Origin: JAWLDA01 sp041686855 | GTDB lineage: Bacteria > Bacillota > Limnochordia > DTU080 > RSA5 | Reading direction: 5' to 3' | NCBI GenBank assembly: GCA_041686855.1 | Contig: JAWLDA010000005.1 | Location: 62,001-126,000, forward strand | DNA: 64,000 nt | In this document: in pieces, positions 25,550 through 34,448 of the stretch | Layout of the letters: each line of letters starts with the position of its first letter | Position numbering within the stretch: position 1 is the first letter of the stretch | Program-made: the position numbers and the translations under genes | Notes under the pieces: model-generated | Databases searched by the model: none | What the model was told of the DNA's origin: nothing | Seen by the model: only the letters and a program-made list of their open reading frames with translations

Positions 25550-27133
25550 GGCGGATTCAGCGAGTTCGAGTGCTTGCTCGACGGCCTCTGCAATCTGCCG
25601 GCGCACATCGGGCTCTGCGTTTGTGCGCTGCAGCTGATCGATCAGTTGGTGTAGGCGGCCGACGGAATGCCAGAGTTGCATTGTTTCGTTCGTTCCGTTA
25701 CTGGGTACGCCCGCCCCGGTTCGCTCGACGCTTGTCGGCGTGCACGTGATCTGTTCTCCGAGGAGCGGCATTTCGACGCTCAAGTGAAGCTCCTTAGTGA
25801 GACGCTCTTTGAGGGCGGCCCGCGCCGGATCCTCGCCGTGAACCAAGTACACCTTACGGGGTTTGGGATCGAGCGCGGCTGCCCATGCGACGAGCTCCTC
25901 CTGATCCGCGTGGGCGGAGAAGCCTTCGAGCGAGTGTACCTCTGCCCGGACCTTGACCTCTTGGCCATGAATGCGCACCGGCGAATCCCCCCGCACGATG
26001 CGGCGTCCTAAGGTTCCCTCGGCTTGATACCCTACAAAGACGACAGAGCACTCCGGGCGCCACAGATTGTGACGCAGATGGTGTTTGATCCGCCCGGCTT
26101 CGCACATCCCCGAAGCGGAGATGATGACGGCTCCGGAGCGAATCCGGTTGATGGCCATCGACTCTTGCGCGGTGCGTGTCAGGGTGAGCTCCTTGAGATA
26201 GAGTGGGCACTCCTCGGTCTCCTGGGCGAAGTGTCGCGCCTCTCGGTCAAAGCTCTCCGTGTGCGAACAGAAGATCTCAGTGGCTTCGATAGCGAGGGGG
26301 CTGTCGAGGAAGATTTGTCCCGGCGTCAACTCGCCGCTCTCTACTAGGCGGTGTAACCCGTAGAGGAGCTCCTGGGATCGACCCACTGCAAAGGAGGGAA
26401 TGACGACGTTCCCCTTGCGGGCGAGGGTGTCACGGACGATCTTGGCTAACGCTTCGTAGCGGTTCTCGTTCCGCTGCCGCATGCGGTTTCCGTACGTCGA
26501 CTCCATAACGAGAATGTCGACATCCTGGAGGGGACGAGGCTCCTTAAGCAAGGTTTGCCGCGACGGACCTACGTCGCCGGTAAAGGCGACGCGCACTCGA
26601 TCGGCACCGGTTCCATGGGCTACGGTGATCATCGCTGCTCCGAGAACGTGACCGGCGCCCGAGAAGGTAACGTCAACCTCGTCCCAGAGCCGCAGGGTCT
26701 CTTGCAGCTCGACCGGGGAGACGCGCTCACATGTCGTATAGGCATCTTCACGGGTATAGATGGGGGTCAATAGGGGCTCGCCGCGCCGTTCTCGCTTGTG
26801 GTTGAGACGCTCCACTTCACTCTCTTGGATGTGTGCGCTATCCGGAAGCATGATGCGCAGCAAATCGGCGGTTGGAGCGGTCGTGTAAATCGGACCGGCA
26901 AATCCGTTGCGTACAAGTTTGGGGAGTAGACCCGAGTGGTCGATGTGAGCGTGCGTGAGAAGGACCGCATCGATACTCGCTGGATCAAACGGAAAAGGCT
27001 CGTAATTGCGCTGTGCAAGCGCCTTGCTCCCCTGAAACATACCGCAGTCCACCAAAAACCTATGGGCCTCAGTCTCGACATGGAAACACGAACCGGTGAC
27101 AACACCGGCTGCTCCGTGAAAAGTGATCTTCAA
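25538..27133 (-). CDS. MBL-fold beta-CASP ribonuclease/hydrolase
   Basis: A 531-residue metallo-beta-lactamase/beta-CASP protein of the RNA-processing type. The zinc motif is HAHIDHSG (residues 61-68), preceded by FLVDCGMFQGSK. Further on are FTGDVGPSRQTLL, METSYGN-like MESTYGNRMR, the beta-CASP blocks VVIPSFAVGRSQELLY and IISASGMCEAGRIKHHL, and GFSAHADQEELV. This order is that of bacterial CPSF-like nucleases, acting on RNA in the cytosol. The start is a TTG at 27133 with GGAGG 12 bases upstream. A charged C-terminal extension of about 60 residues is not conserved. It ends on a hairpin overlapping its convergent neighbour. Confidence 0.85.
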   Translation of the reverse strand: MKITFHGAAGVVTGSCFHVETEAHRFLVDCGMFQGSKALAQRNYEPFPFDPASIDAVLLTHAHIDHSGLLPKLVRNGFAGPIYTTAPTADLLRIMLPDSAHIQESEVERLNHKRERRGEPLLTPIYTREDAYTTCERVSPVELQETLRLWDEVDVTFSGAGHVLGAAMITVAHGTGADRVRVAFTGDVGPSRQTLLKEPRPLQDVDILVMESTYGNRMRQRNENRYEALAKIVRDTLARKGNVVIPSFAVGRSQELLYGLHRLVESGELTPGQIFLDSPLAIEATEIFCSHTESFDREARHFAQETEECPLYLKELTLTRTAQESMAINRIRSGAVIISASGMCEAGRIKHHLRHNLWRPECSVVFVGYQAEGTLGRRIVRGDSPVRIHGQEVKVRAEVHSLEGFSAHADQEELVAWAAALDPKPRKVYLVHGEDPARAALKERLTKELHLSVEMPLLGEQITCTPTSVERTGAGVPSNGTNETMQLWHSVGRLHQLIDQLQRTNAEPDVRRQIAEAVEQALELAESALDD

Positions 27134-27244
27134 GGCCGCTTCATCCCTCCGTGCATTTGTGCGTGCAGGTTACGCTAATGTACCGCTCGTCGAGAATGGA
27201 TTCGGGACGGGGGAGGCTGCTCCCTGTCCAGGAGGGAACGTGAA

Positions 27245-27272
27245 GCCCGTCCCACCGTGCGGTGAGACGGGC
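27245..27272 (-). terminator. Hairpin downstream of the rhodanese gene
   Basis: Outer arms GCCCGTC and GACGGGC and inner arms ACCG and CGGT. On the minus strand it is followed by TTCACGTT. It lies about 65 bases after the rhodanese stop. Confidence 0.5.
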
Positions 27273-27337
27273 CTCAAGCCTTAGCATAGGAACGTGCACA
27301 TTAGGCGCGCTCTGTATCGAGCTGACGTTCTCGGTAT

Positions 27338-28186
27338 TTACGCTGACCTTTGTGGATTCTCGATCGGAACGCCGACCATGCTGCCCCACTCAGTCCACGA
27401 ACCGTCGTAGTTGCGCACTTTGGGGAAGCCGAGCAGCTCTTGCAGAACAAACCAGCTATGTGAGGATCGCTCCCCGATGCGGCAGTAGGTGACGATCTCC
27501 TTGTCGGAGGTGATCCCTTTGTTGGCATAAAGTTGCTGGAGCTCCTCGGCCGATTTAAAGGTACCGTCCTCATTAACGGCTTGGCTCCAAGGAATGTTGG
27601 CTGCTCCCGGAATGTGGCCGGCCCGCTGCGCCGTCTCACTGAGTCCCGGTGGAGCCAACACCTCTCCGCTGAACTCTTGAGGTGAGCGAACATCGACGAG
27701 GCCTACATTGGATTGTCCCAGGAGAGGAAGAATGTCTTGGACGTGAACCCGCAGGCTTTTGTCGGCCTCTTTCGCCTGGTAGGTAGCCGGAGTCGGCGTG
27801 GGCACGTCAGTGGTGACCGGGCGGTCCTCAGCCAGCCACTTCTTGCGGCCGCCGTTCATCAGTTTCACCTGTTCGTGACCGTACAGCTTTAGCTGCCAAT
27901 ACGCGTAGGCTGCAAACCAATTGTTGTTATCCCCGTACAAGACAATGAGGTCGTCGTTGCTGATGCCGGAGCGTGACAACAACGCCTCGATCTGCTCTTT
28001 GTCGAGAATGTCGCGCCGAACAGGATCTTGCAACTCGGTCGTCCAGTTCCAACTGATCGCCCCAGGCGCATGCCCTTCGTCGTACGCCTCAGTGTCGACG
28101 TCTACTTCGACCAACTTGACGGCCGGGTCGCTGAGACGCTCGGCAACCCAATCCGTCTCAACCAGCACCTCTTTGGCGTAGCTCAT
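27338..28186 (-). CDS. Two-domain rhodanese sulfurtransferase
   Basis: A sulfurtransferase of about 282 residues with two rhodanese domains, moving sulfur from thiosulfate or 3-mercaptopyruvate to an acceptor. The inactive N-terminal domain contains DEGHAPGAISWNW and FAAYAYWQLKLYGHEQVKLMNGG. The catalytic domain has LVDVRSPQEFSGE, AGHIPGAANIPW and the active loop CRIGERSSHSW with Cys235. That loop (CRIGE rather than CGSGV) is typical of thiosulfate sulfurtransferases. ATG 28186 has GGAGG eight bases upstream; an in-frame start five codons earlier is less likely. Confidence 0.9.
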   Translation of the reverse strand: MSYAKEVLVETDWVAERLSDPAVKLVEVDVDTEAYDEGHAPGAISWNWTTELQDPVRRDILDKEQIEALLSRSGISNDDLIVLYGDNNNWFAAYAYWQLKLYGHEQVKLMNGGRKKWLAEDRPVTTDVPTPTPATYQAKEADKSLRVHVQDILPLLGQSNVGLVDVRSPQEFSGEVLAPPGLSETAQRAGHIPGAANIPWSQAVNEDGTFKSAEELQQLYANKGITSDKEIVTYCRIGERSSHSWFVLQELLGFPKVRNYDGSWTEWGSMVGVPIENPQRSA

Positions 28187-28322
28187 CCGTTTAACCTCCA
28201 TTCAAAAGTGCGAATCTCAATACCGAGTAAATTAGGCGGGTTACAAGGAATTCCTTTTGGTACGAGTCTATCGCACGAAATTGACTCTGTCAACACGCTT
28301 CACCTCTGGGTCGCCGCTCTTC

Positions 28323-29831
28323 TTACAAATCGTAAAGCTCTTTAAACTTCTCGGTGATATAGGCCACGTACGGTTTGGGGTCCAGCGGTCCACCGGTCGC
28401 TCGTTCGATCAACTCGGGCGGCGTGTACCGAGCGCCGTGTTGGTGTATATGTTCACGCATCCATCCGCACAGGGGCGCGAAATTCCCCTGCGTGATCTCT
28501 TGGGGAATCTCCGGATGATCTGCAAGAGCCCGGTTGTACAGCTGCACCGAGAGAATGGTGCCCAGTGAGTACGTGGGGAAGTAACCGAAGAGACCCGCAG
28601 ACCAGTGCACATCCTGGAGGACCCCTTGGGCGTCATTGTTTGGCGTGAAACCTAGGTACTCGCGCGACGTCTCGTTCCACGCGTCAGGCAACTCTTTCAC
28701 CTGCAGACTCCCCGAAATGAGCGCTCGCTCGAGTTCGAAGCGGAGGAAGATATGTAAGTTGTAATTCACCTCATCCGCCTCGACGCGAATTGGAGAAGGA
28801 TACTGTACTTTGTTGACGGCGCGGTAGATGCTCTCTACATCGACGTCAGCGAGTTGCGTCTCAAAGCGCGCCTTTAATCTCGGGAGGAAAAACTGCCAGA
28901 AGCCTAGTGAACGACCCACAATATTCTCCCAAAGCCGTGATTGAGACTCGTGAATCCCCAGAGAGCTCGCTTGGCCGAGGAGGCTACCGATGTGCTCCTG
29001 CGGGAGACCCTGCTCGTAGATGCCGTGACCGGCTTCGTGAATTGAGGAGTACAAAGCGGTCGCCAAGTTATTGCGATCGAGCCGGGTGGTCAAGCGCACG
29101 TCGTTGGGTGAGATGCCTACGGTGAATGGATGGGCTGAACGATCTTGACGCCCGCGGTTGAGGTCAAACCCAAGTGATTGGATCACATCCATTGTGAATT
29201 CCCATTGCGGCTCCTCGCCGTACTCCCGCGTGAGGATCGTGTCGTCGATAGTATCCGCACGCTCGGAGATTGCGTGAACGAGCGGGACAAGTTCCTCTTT
29301 GAGCTGTGCAAAGAGCCGGCTCACATCTCTCGTCTTCATCTCCGGTTCGAAGATGTCGAGGAGGGCGTCGTAAGCCTCGTCGTCATACCCAAGGGCCTGG
29401 GCTTTCTCGATCTGGAGCTCGACCAGTCGCTCGAGGCGAGGCGCAAAAAGGGAGAAGTCGGCACGCTCGCGCGCCTCCGCCCACGCCGCTTGTCCGAGGG
29501 ATGCGGCTTTCGCCAGCTCGGAGACGAGGGTGGAGGGCACCTTGACGGCCTGATCGAACGTGCGGCGGGTGATGCGCCAAAGGCTTGCTCGGTCTGAGTC
29601 GTAGGGAAGGGTCTTGGCCTCTTCCTCAAGGGCATTCAGGAGTTCGCCGACTTCCGGAGAGGTCACTCTCTGGTGGGCGAGGCGCTCAATGAGAGCCGTG
29701 GTCTCGGCCCGAGACTCGATTCCCCCTTTGGGCATGTAGGTTTGCTGGTCCCACTCCAGTAGGCCTTGGACACGGATGAGCTCTTGGTACGATTGTAAGA
29801 TCTCGCTGAGTCGTTGCCATCGGTCGCTCAC
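28323..29831 (-). CDS. Carboxypeptidase M32 (thermostable carboxypeptidase 1 family)
   Basis: A 502-residue cytosolic metallocarboxypeptidase. The zinc motif HEAGH is at residues 265-269 and the downstream family motif GIHESQSR supplies Glu295. The N-terminal LLEWDQQTYMP and the motif VRLTTRLDRNNL are further M32 signatures. It removes residues from the C-terminus of peptides. The GTG at 29831 has AGGAG 12 bases upstream. It lies about 70 bases downstream of the DUF3054 gene in a long minus-strand run, perhaps with its own promoter. Confidence 0.92.
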   Translation of the reverse strand: MSDRWQRLSEILQSYQELIRVQGLLEWDQQTYMPKGGIESRAETTALIERLAHQRVTSPEVGELLNALEEEAKTLPYDSDRASLWRITRRTFDQAVKVPSTLVSELAKAASLGQAAWAEARERADFSLFAPRLERLVELQIEKAQALGYDDEAYDALLDIFEPEMKTRDVSRLFAQLKEELVPLVHAISERADTIDDTILTREYGEEPQWEFTMDVIQSLGFDLNRGRQDRSAHPFTVGISPNDVRLTTRLDRNNLATALYSSIHEAGHGIYEQGLPQEHIGSLLGQASSLGIHESQSRLWENIVGRSLGFWQFFLPRLKARFETQLADVDVESIYRAVNKVQYPSPIRVEADEVNYNLHIFLRFELERALISGSLQVKELPDAWNETSREYLGFTPNNDAQGVLQDVHWSAGLFGYFPTYSLGTILSVQLYNRALADHPEIPQEITQGNFAPLCGWMREHIHQHGARYTPPELIERATGGPLDPKPYVAYITEKFKELYDL

Positions 29832-29903
29832 GCGTTAGAGTCACTCCTCTTGTCATGTTAATGTGCGTCATCATGATGTAATCAGGCGCGGGTTCGGCGC
29901 AAT

Positions 29904-30293
29904 TTATGGCTCGCGTCGGTTGCGGTAACGAGCGTACAAAGAACGCCAGCCGATTAGAAGAATGAGGTTGGTCACCAAGACGACCACTGCGAATGAGAAT
30001 GGGATCGAACGGTCGAGGAAGAGTGCCCGCAGCTGCAACCCTAGGGGCCACGCCAGCAGCCAGGCCACGGCAGTACGCCGAGCGGCGACCAACGGCCGGT
30101 CGAGCGTGTCGGGGCGAAAGGCACGCAACCAAAAGGCCACCGGGTACCAGGCGATCAGGAACGGAAGCGCTGTCGAAAGAACCCCGCTGATATTGATGCC
30201 CGTTTGATGCTCCGCTCGACCCATGAACGCGAAGAGCAAGATGGCGACGCCGTCGCCAATGAGAAGTGAGGGTTGGATGCGACGGGTGTTCAT
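29904..30293 (-). CDS. DUF3054 family membrane protein
   Basis: A protein of about 129 residues with four hydrophobic segments. The opening LLIGDGVAILLFAFMGRAEHQTG and the middle ALPFLIAWYPVAFWLRAF are typical of DUF3054, small membrane proteins of unknown function. The start ATG 30293 overlaps the stop codon of the preceding gene (ATGA), so the two are translated together. It ends in a basic tail, YARYRNRREP. Confidence 0.75.
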   Translation of the reverse strand: MNTRRIQPSLLIGDGVAILLFAFMGRAEHQTGINISGVLSTALPFLIAWYPVAFWLRAFRPDTLDRPLVAARRTAVAWLLAWPLGLQLRALFLDRSIPFSFAVVVLVTNLILLIGWRSLYARYRNRREP

Positions 30294-30571
30294 CGCTTCT
30301 CGACCTTCTCGACGTAATCCGGAGTCTCTTTGATCCACTTGGTTTGTGGATCAACGTACTGGTCTTGCCAGTGCATATCGTGTAGGCACTCCCACACGCC
30401 GTACTCGTGCTTGAGCACCCATACGAGTCGATCCCCTGGATTGTGGATCACTGCGTCAGTCGATACGGTGTACCAGCGGCCGTATTGATCACCGATGGCA
30501 GGCGTCTCGTCGAGGTAACCGACGTGCCAATCACCGGGGGAGTAGGCTCGTTGGGTTACGGTGAGCTTCAT
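30290..30571 (-). CDS. Hypothetical 93-residue protein
   Basis: A small soluble protein rich in Trp, Tyr and His (DWHVGYLDETP, VWVLKHEYGVWECLHDMHWQDQY), with no signal or membrane segment. I do not recognise a family. An AGGTG ribosome site precedes ATG 30571. It lies ten bases downstream of the flavin reductase gene and overlaps DUF3054 by four bases, so it is a real operon member. Confidence 0.65.
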   Translation of the reverse strand: MKLTVTQRAYSPGDWHVGYLDETPAIGDQYGRWYTVSTDAVIHNPGDRLVWVLKHEYGVWECLHDMHWQDQYVDPQTKWIKETPDYVEKVEKR

Positions 30572-30580
30572 GAGATTGGA

Positions 30581-31231
30581 TCACCTCGTGGGGGGAGGGA
30601 ATGGTTTCACTTGCGGTCGTACGCCCTCGTTCCACTGCTGATGCGAGATCCGTGGCAGCGCGAAGAGCTCGCGCGTGTAGGCGTACGTGGGGCCGGCGAG
30701 CCGACCAATGAGCCGGAGTCCGTGAGGATCGATGCGGCCGTCTTGGTAGAGGTCGTCACGGATGTGAAAGCAGAGGACGTCGCCAAATATAAGTGTGTTC
30801 CGTTCGATGGGGAGCACGTCGCGCAGCCGACATTCAAAGGCGATAGGGCTCTCCTTGAGTCGGGGGACCTTGACGGTGAAGCCGGGTTCGGTTGAGAGTC
30901 CGACGTGCTCGACCTCGCTCTCGTCAGGGGGAAACGGCGTTGCACAGAGATTCATCGACTCGGCCAAAGCCTCGTCAACTAAATTGACGACAAACTCGCG
31001 CGAGGCCTGGGCGTTCACTGCGGTATCCTTGGGAACGCCCGGCTCGCGTTCGTCGATTGAGACCATCAGGACGGGTGGGCTGCCCGAGACTGCGTTGAAA
31101 AAACTAAAGGGTGCCGCGTTGACGACGCGGTCGCGACTCACACTTGTCACCAGGGCGACCGGTCGAGGCACGATCGCCCCGGACATGAGCTTGTACCCCT
31201 CGTTCCCTTTGAGTTGGTCGGCATGGATCAT
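30581..31231 (-). CDS. Flavin reductase-like (split-barrel FMN-binding) protein
   Basis: A protein of about 216 residues of the flavin-reductase-like domain family. IVPRPVALVTSVSRDRVVNAAPFSFFNAVSGSPP is the FMN-binding block (cited in part: RPVALVTS, AAPFSFF). SREFVVNLVDEALAESMN and a later CRLRDVLPIERNTLIFGDVL-type strand follow. Such proteins bind FMN and reduce it with NAD(P)H or act as flavoprotein partners. ATG 31231 is taken as the start; a TTG one codon earlier is equally well spaced from GAGGTGA. Reductase activity is inferred. Confidence 0.85.
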   Translation of the reverse strand: MIHADQLKGNEGYKLMSGAIVPRPVALVTSVSRDRVVNAAPFSFFNAVSGSPPVLMVSIDEREPGVPKDTAVNAQASREFVVNLVDEALAESMNLCATPFPPDESEVEHVGLSTEPGFTVKVPRLKESPIAFECRLRDVLPIERNTLIFGDVLCFHIRDDLYQDGRIDPHGLRLIGRLAGPTYAYTRELFALPRISHQQWNEGVRPQVKPFPPPTR

Positions 31232-31270
31232 CAAGGTCTTGTCACCTCTTACCTCGATGATACCACAACC

Positions 31271-31762
31271 TTACAACTCTAAGTCGAGCCAGGCGTTGCT
31301 CTTGGCGTCCAACTCTGCCAAGCTGCGAATCTCGTAACGGTTGCCGTCAATGTCGCGTATAATGTAACGTCCATGACCCGCCGGTCGAATGTCGTGGCGA
31401 GATTGCACCTCAAAGGTGCGCGGGCCGCGGTCGGTTTGAACGTTCCACCGCGTCACCCCGTACTCCTCGCGAATCTCCTGCACCGACGTGATCCGAGGGA
31501 TAAAGTACGCCCTGTCGAGCTCCGCTTTGAGTGCGCTCGCCGAAATCTGGTCGAGGCTTTGCAGATCTTTGAGGGTGCCGACCTCCGTCCCGTCCTGCAG
31601 TTGGAAGGAGATAGTCTGGTCACTCTGAGAGAGTGGGAACGCAAGGCGCACACGCACATCTTCGTACGTCGTTGTAGACTCGCCGTCATTTAGGGTGAGC
31701 TTCAACACGCCATAGGGCTCCTTGACGAGTGAGACACCCTTCGGTTTGAGTTCTGTCGTCAT
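31271..31762 (-). CDS. DUF1854 family protein
   Basis: A protein of about 163 residues. The C-terminal half carries the DUF1854 pattern: AYFIPRITSVQEIREEYGVTR, then WNVQTDRGPRTFEV and RYIIRDIDGNRYEI. DUF1854 proteins are repeatedly encoded next to a dedicated ABC transporter, often near cyanophycin genes, and the ABC gene here lies 80 bases upstream. No cyanophycin synthetase or cyanophycinase is visible. The start is ATG 31762 with GGGAGG 12 bases upstream. Its molecular role is unknown; it probably serves the transporter. Confidence 0.8.
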   Translation of the reverse strand: MTTELKPKGVSLVKEPYGVLKLTLNDGESTTTYEDVRVRLAFPLSQSDQTISFQLQDGTEVGTLKDLQSLDQISASALKAELDRAYFIPRITSVQEIREEYGVTRWNVQTDRGPRTFEVQSRHDIRPAGHGRYIIRDIDGNRYEIRSLAELDAKSNAWLDLEL

Positions 31763-31843
31763 GGTGATCAATGACCTCCCAGCAGTCGTATGTATGCTGT
31801 CGACGCTTTGTCTAAGCGATCTGGCGACGTGATTCGCATCACA

Positions 31844-34081
31844 TCAGGCACTCTTGGTCTTGGCCACCTCTTGCTGCAGACTCACCAAGTGGCGGAACAC
31901 CCCTTGGGGATTGTCGAGCAACTCTTCGTGGGTGCCCGACTCGACGATGCGACCGTCTTTCATAACGAGGAGGCGATCCGCGTTTTGCAACGTTGAGAGG
32001 CGGTGGGCTATCGCGATGGTCGTTCTGCCGGTGACGAGACGATCGAGCGCCTCTTGGATCAACTTCTCCGTTTCGGTGTCTACGGCCGATGTGGCTTCGT
32101 CCAGAATGAGGATTTTGGGATCCTTTAATATTGCACGGGCGATTGAGATTCGCTGCTTCTCACCGCCGGAGAGGCCGACGCCGCGCTCGCCGATGCGTGT
32201 GTCGTACCCGTCGGGCAGATTCATGATGAAGCGATGAGCGTTGGCCAGGCGAGCAGCCTCAACAATCTCGTCGATGGTCGCGTCGGGCCGACCGTACGCA
32301 ATATTCTCCGAGATCGTACCGTGAAAGAGGAAGGGCTCCTGTAAGACCATCCCGATCTGTCGGCGTAGCGACGCGAGGTCGAGATCGTTGATGTTGTGTC
32401 CGTCGATGAGGACCTCGCCTTCCGTCACTTTGTAGAAACGGGCGATCAGATTGATCAGCGTGCTCTTGCCAGAACCGCTGGAACCGACCAGGCCGATCAT
32501 CTGGCCCGGCTCGATCGTAAAGTCGATCCCTTGGAGGACCGGATCCCCCTTCTCATAGTAAAACGCCACGTCTTTAAACTCGATCCGTCCCTTGACGTTT
32601 TCGAGGATAAGCCCCTGCTCCTCGTCCTCCTCGACCTCAGGCCGGGTGTCGGCGATTTCAAAGAGACGTTCGGCGGCGGTGACGGCGCCTTGTACCTGTT
32701 CGCTTGAGCGGCTGAGCGCCTGGATCGGATTGTAGAGCATGCCGGTGTAACCGATAAAGGCGATCAACTCTCCAGGCTGGATATCCCCGGCGACGATGAC
32801 GCGATACCCGCCCACTGCCCACAGTGCGATGGTGCCCACGGCCATGGTGAAGCCCATCGCTGGAAAGAAGAGGGAGGTGACGCGGATCGCTTTCATATTC
32901 TCTTCGAGCACCTCTTGGTTTTTGTCGACAAATCGCTCGATCTCATCGCTCTCCCGCGTGAACGCCTTGACGACTCGGATCCCGGGAATCGTGTCGCCCA
33001 GCATTGCGTGCATGTTTGAGATGCGGCGCCAGATGCGATGGTACACTTTGTGCATCTTTTTGGAGAAGCGGGAGGTACCCCAGGCGACGAGGGGGAGCGG
33101 GAGGAGCGTAATCAGAGCGAGTTGCCAGTTCATGAGGAACAAGATCCCCGCGATGCCGACGACCATGAGAAGGTGCACGACAATCTGTTGCAGACCTTGC
33201 ACCATAAAATGCTGGAGGAAACTCGTGTCGTTGGTGACTCGAGACATGATCCAACCGGTTTGGCGCTTGTCGTAAAATGTGAGCGTGAGTTGTTGCAGTT
33301 TGGCGTACACCTCGGTGCGCAGATCGACGATCACCTTGTTGCCCAACCAGTGGATCGCATACGTGTGGAAGCCGCCGAGGGTTGAGAGGAGCGCGTGCAC
33401 CAAGAGGATCAGCCCGATCAGCCACCACAATCCGCCCAAATGTCGGGGAATGAGCACGTCATCGATCATGATCTTAGTCAGGTAGGTCGGCACTAGTTGC
33501 AACAGTGTAATCGCCAGCGTGAGACCGAAAGACCACGCCGTCGCTGCCGGGTAGCGACCGAGGTACCGAAAGGCGCGCACTGCCAGACGTCGTTTGTCGA
33601 CACAAGTGTGGCAAAGATCTTGATCGTGAGGCAGCGAACGGCCGCACGATCGGCATCTGCCTTGTGCGGGGCCGTTCCCTTGGGAGGGGGCGTTCCGTGC
33701 CTCCTTGTTGGGCTCTCGGCCCGTCACATGTCGCAATTGATCGTGCACAGCGGCGACGAACTCTTCCGCTTGCGAGTCGAGGGAGCGCGAGAAGCGCAAC
33801 AACTCTCGTTGGTTGGTCGTTTCGCCGGCGTAGACAGCCCGCATGATAGAGTTGCCGTATAGGATCAGTGTCTCGATCTTTTGAATCTCCGAGAGCGGTA
33901 GACTCGCGTGGCCCTGGGGTAGCGCAGCATCCTTCACAAGGACGCGTTGGTCGGTGAGGGCAGCGATGGATTCCTGCCCGAAATGACCGTCGAGTGTAAT
34001 GTCTGATGTAAAGGTTGTCAGGATGGTTTCGTTTGGTTGCAAGAGGGATGTAAACGCCTCATGAGAAGTCGGGGAGCTCAT
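31844..34081 (-). CDS. ABC exporter with N-terminal PH-like and zinc-ribbon domains
   Basis: A protein of about 745 residues built in three parts. Residues 1-105 read as a bacterial PH-like domain (TDQRVLVKDAALPQGHASLPLSEIQKIE, cited as TDQRVLVKD and LPLSEIQKIE). Residues about 138-155 are a zinc ribbon (CRSCGRSLP, then CHTC). A complete exporter half follows: six helices, Walker A VGSSGSGKST, signature LSGGEKQRISIAR and an intact ILILDEATSAVD, so a homodimer is expected. It pairs with DUF1854 downstream, as in the transporter linked to cyanophycin metabolism. The start is ATG 34081 with GAGGAGG six bases upstream. A long structured leader precedes it. The substrate is unknown. Confidence 0.85.
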   Translation of the reverse strand: MSSPTSHEAFTSLLQPNETILTTFTSDITLDGHFGQESIAALTDQRVLVKDAALPQGHASLPLSEIQKIETLILYGNSIMRAVYAGETTNQRELLRFSRSLDSQAEEFVAAVHDQLRHVTGREPNKEARNAPSQGNGPAQGRCRSCGRSLPHDQDLCHTCVDKRRLAVRAFRYLGRYPAATAWSFGLTLAITLLQLVPTYLTKIMIDDVLIPRHLGGLWWLIGLILLVHALLSTLGGFHTYAIHWLGNKVIVDLRTEVYAKLQQLTLTFYDKRQTGWIMSRVTNDTSFLQHFMVQGLQQIVVHLLMVVGIAGILFLMNWQLALITLLPLPLVAWGTSRFSKKMHKVYHRIWRRISNMHAMLGDTIPGIRVVKAFTRESDEIERFVDKNQEVLEENMKAIRVTSLFFPAMGFTMAVGTIALWAVGGYRVIVAGDIQPGELIAFIGYTGMLYNPIQALSRSSEQVQGAVTAAERLFEIADTRPEVEEDEEQGLILENVKGRIEFKDVAFYYEKGDPVLQGIDFTIEPGQMIGLVGSSGSGKSTLINLIARFYKVTEGEVLIDGHNINDLDLASLRRQIGMVLQEPFLFHGTISENIAYGRPDATIDEIVEAARLANAHRFIMNLPDGYDTRIGERGVGLSGGEKQRISIARAILKDPKILILDEATSAVDTETEKLIQEALDRLVTGRTTIAIAHRLSTLQNADRLLVMKDGRIVESGTHEELLDNPQGVFRHLVSLQQEVAKTKSA

Positions 34082-34277
34082 GGTTGGCCTCCTCAAAAAA
34101 GCGTGCCTAAGAGAATTGGACGGTCGTTGATTGAATTGATGGCAGGGGAGCTTCCCCCGCTAATTTATGGGATCACGGGCGTGGGGGACACATGGGGAAA
34201 CCGATGTTACGGCCGGCAAATAGCGTTCGCAGGGGATGCGTGTTCATCGTTGCCACCGCCACTTCAAAAGAGGGTGT

Positions 34278-34306
34278 GCCGGACGCCCCCGAAAGGGCAT
34301 CCGGGC
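34278..34306 (-). terminator. GC-rich hairpin, leader element and possible terminator
   Basis: Outer arms GCCGGA with TCCGGGC and inner arms GCCC with GGGC, six-base loop. On the plus strand it is followed by TTTCTCGATTTT. On the minus strand it sits at about the first transcribed bases of the ABC operon, and it may also stop transcripts arriving from the AICAR transformylase gene. Confidence 0.4.
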
Positions 34307-34313
34307 TTTCTCG

Positions 34314-34342
34314 ATTTTAGCAGCGCTTCCTCAGCTTGGCAA
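34314..34342 (-). promoter_or_regulatory. Promoter of the ABC/DUF1854 operon
   Basis: On the minus strand TTGCCA (34337-34342), exactly 17 bases, then TAAAAT (34314-34319). Predicted transcription start near 34307. Confidence 0.6.
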
Positions 34343-34448
34343 TGGTAGTGAGGCACCCGAGATTGGCAGAATTAGACCTTTTGCGGCGCTGTAGCGCGTT
34401 CATCGCAATACAATGCTTTGCGAATTCCCGAAACATCACTTTTTCGGC

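Larger units (their letters stand above)
34082..34448 (-). promoter_or_regulatory. Long leader of the ABC/DUF1854 operon
   Basis: This 367-base interval holds the promoter at 34314-34342 and a strong hairpin at 34278-34306 near the very start of the transcript. A second small hairpin (GGGG, AAGC, TCCCC-type, near 34150-34165) lies nearer the gene. The leader would be about 225 bases, long enough for regulation by RNA structure, but I do not recognise a known riboswitch. Confidence 0.4.
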
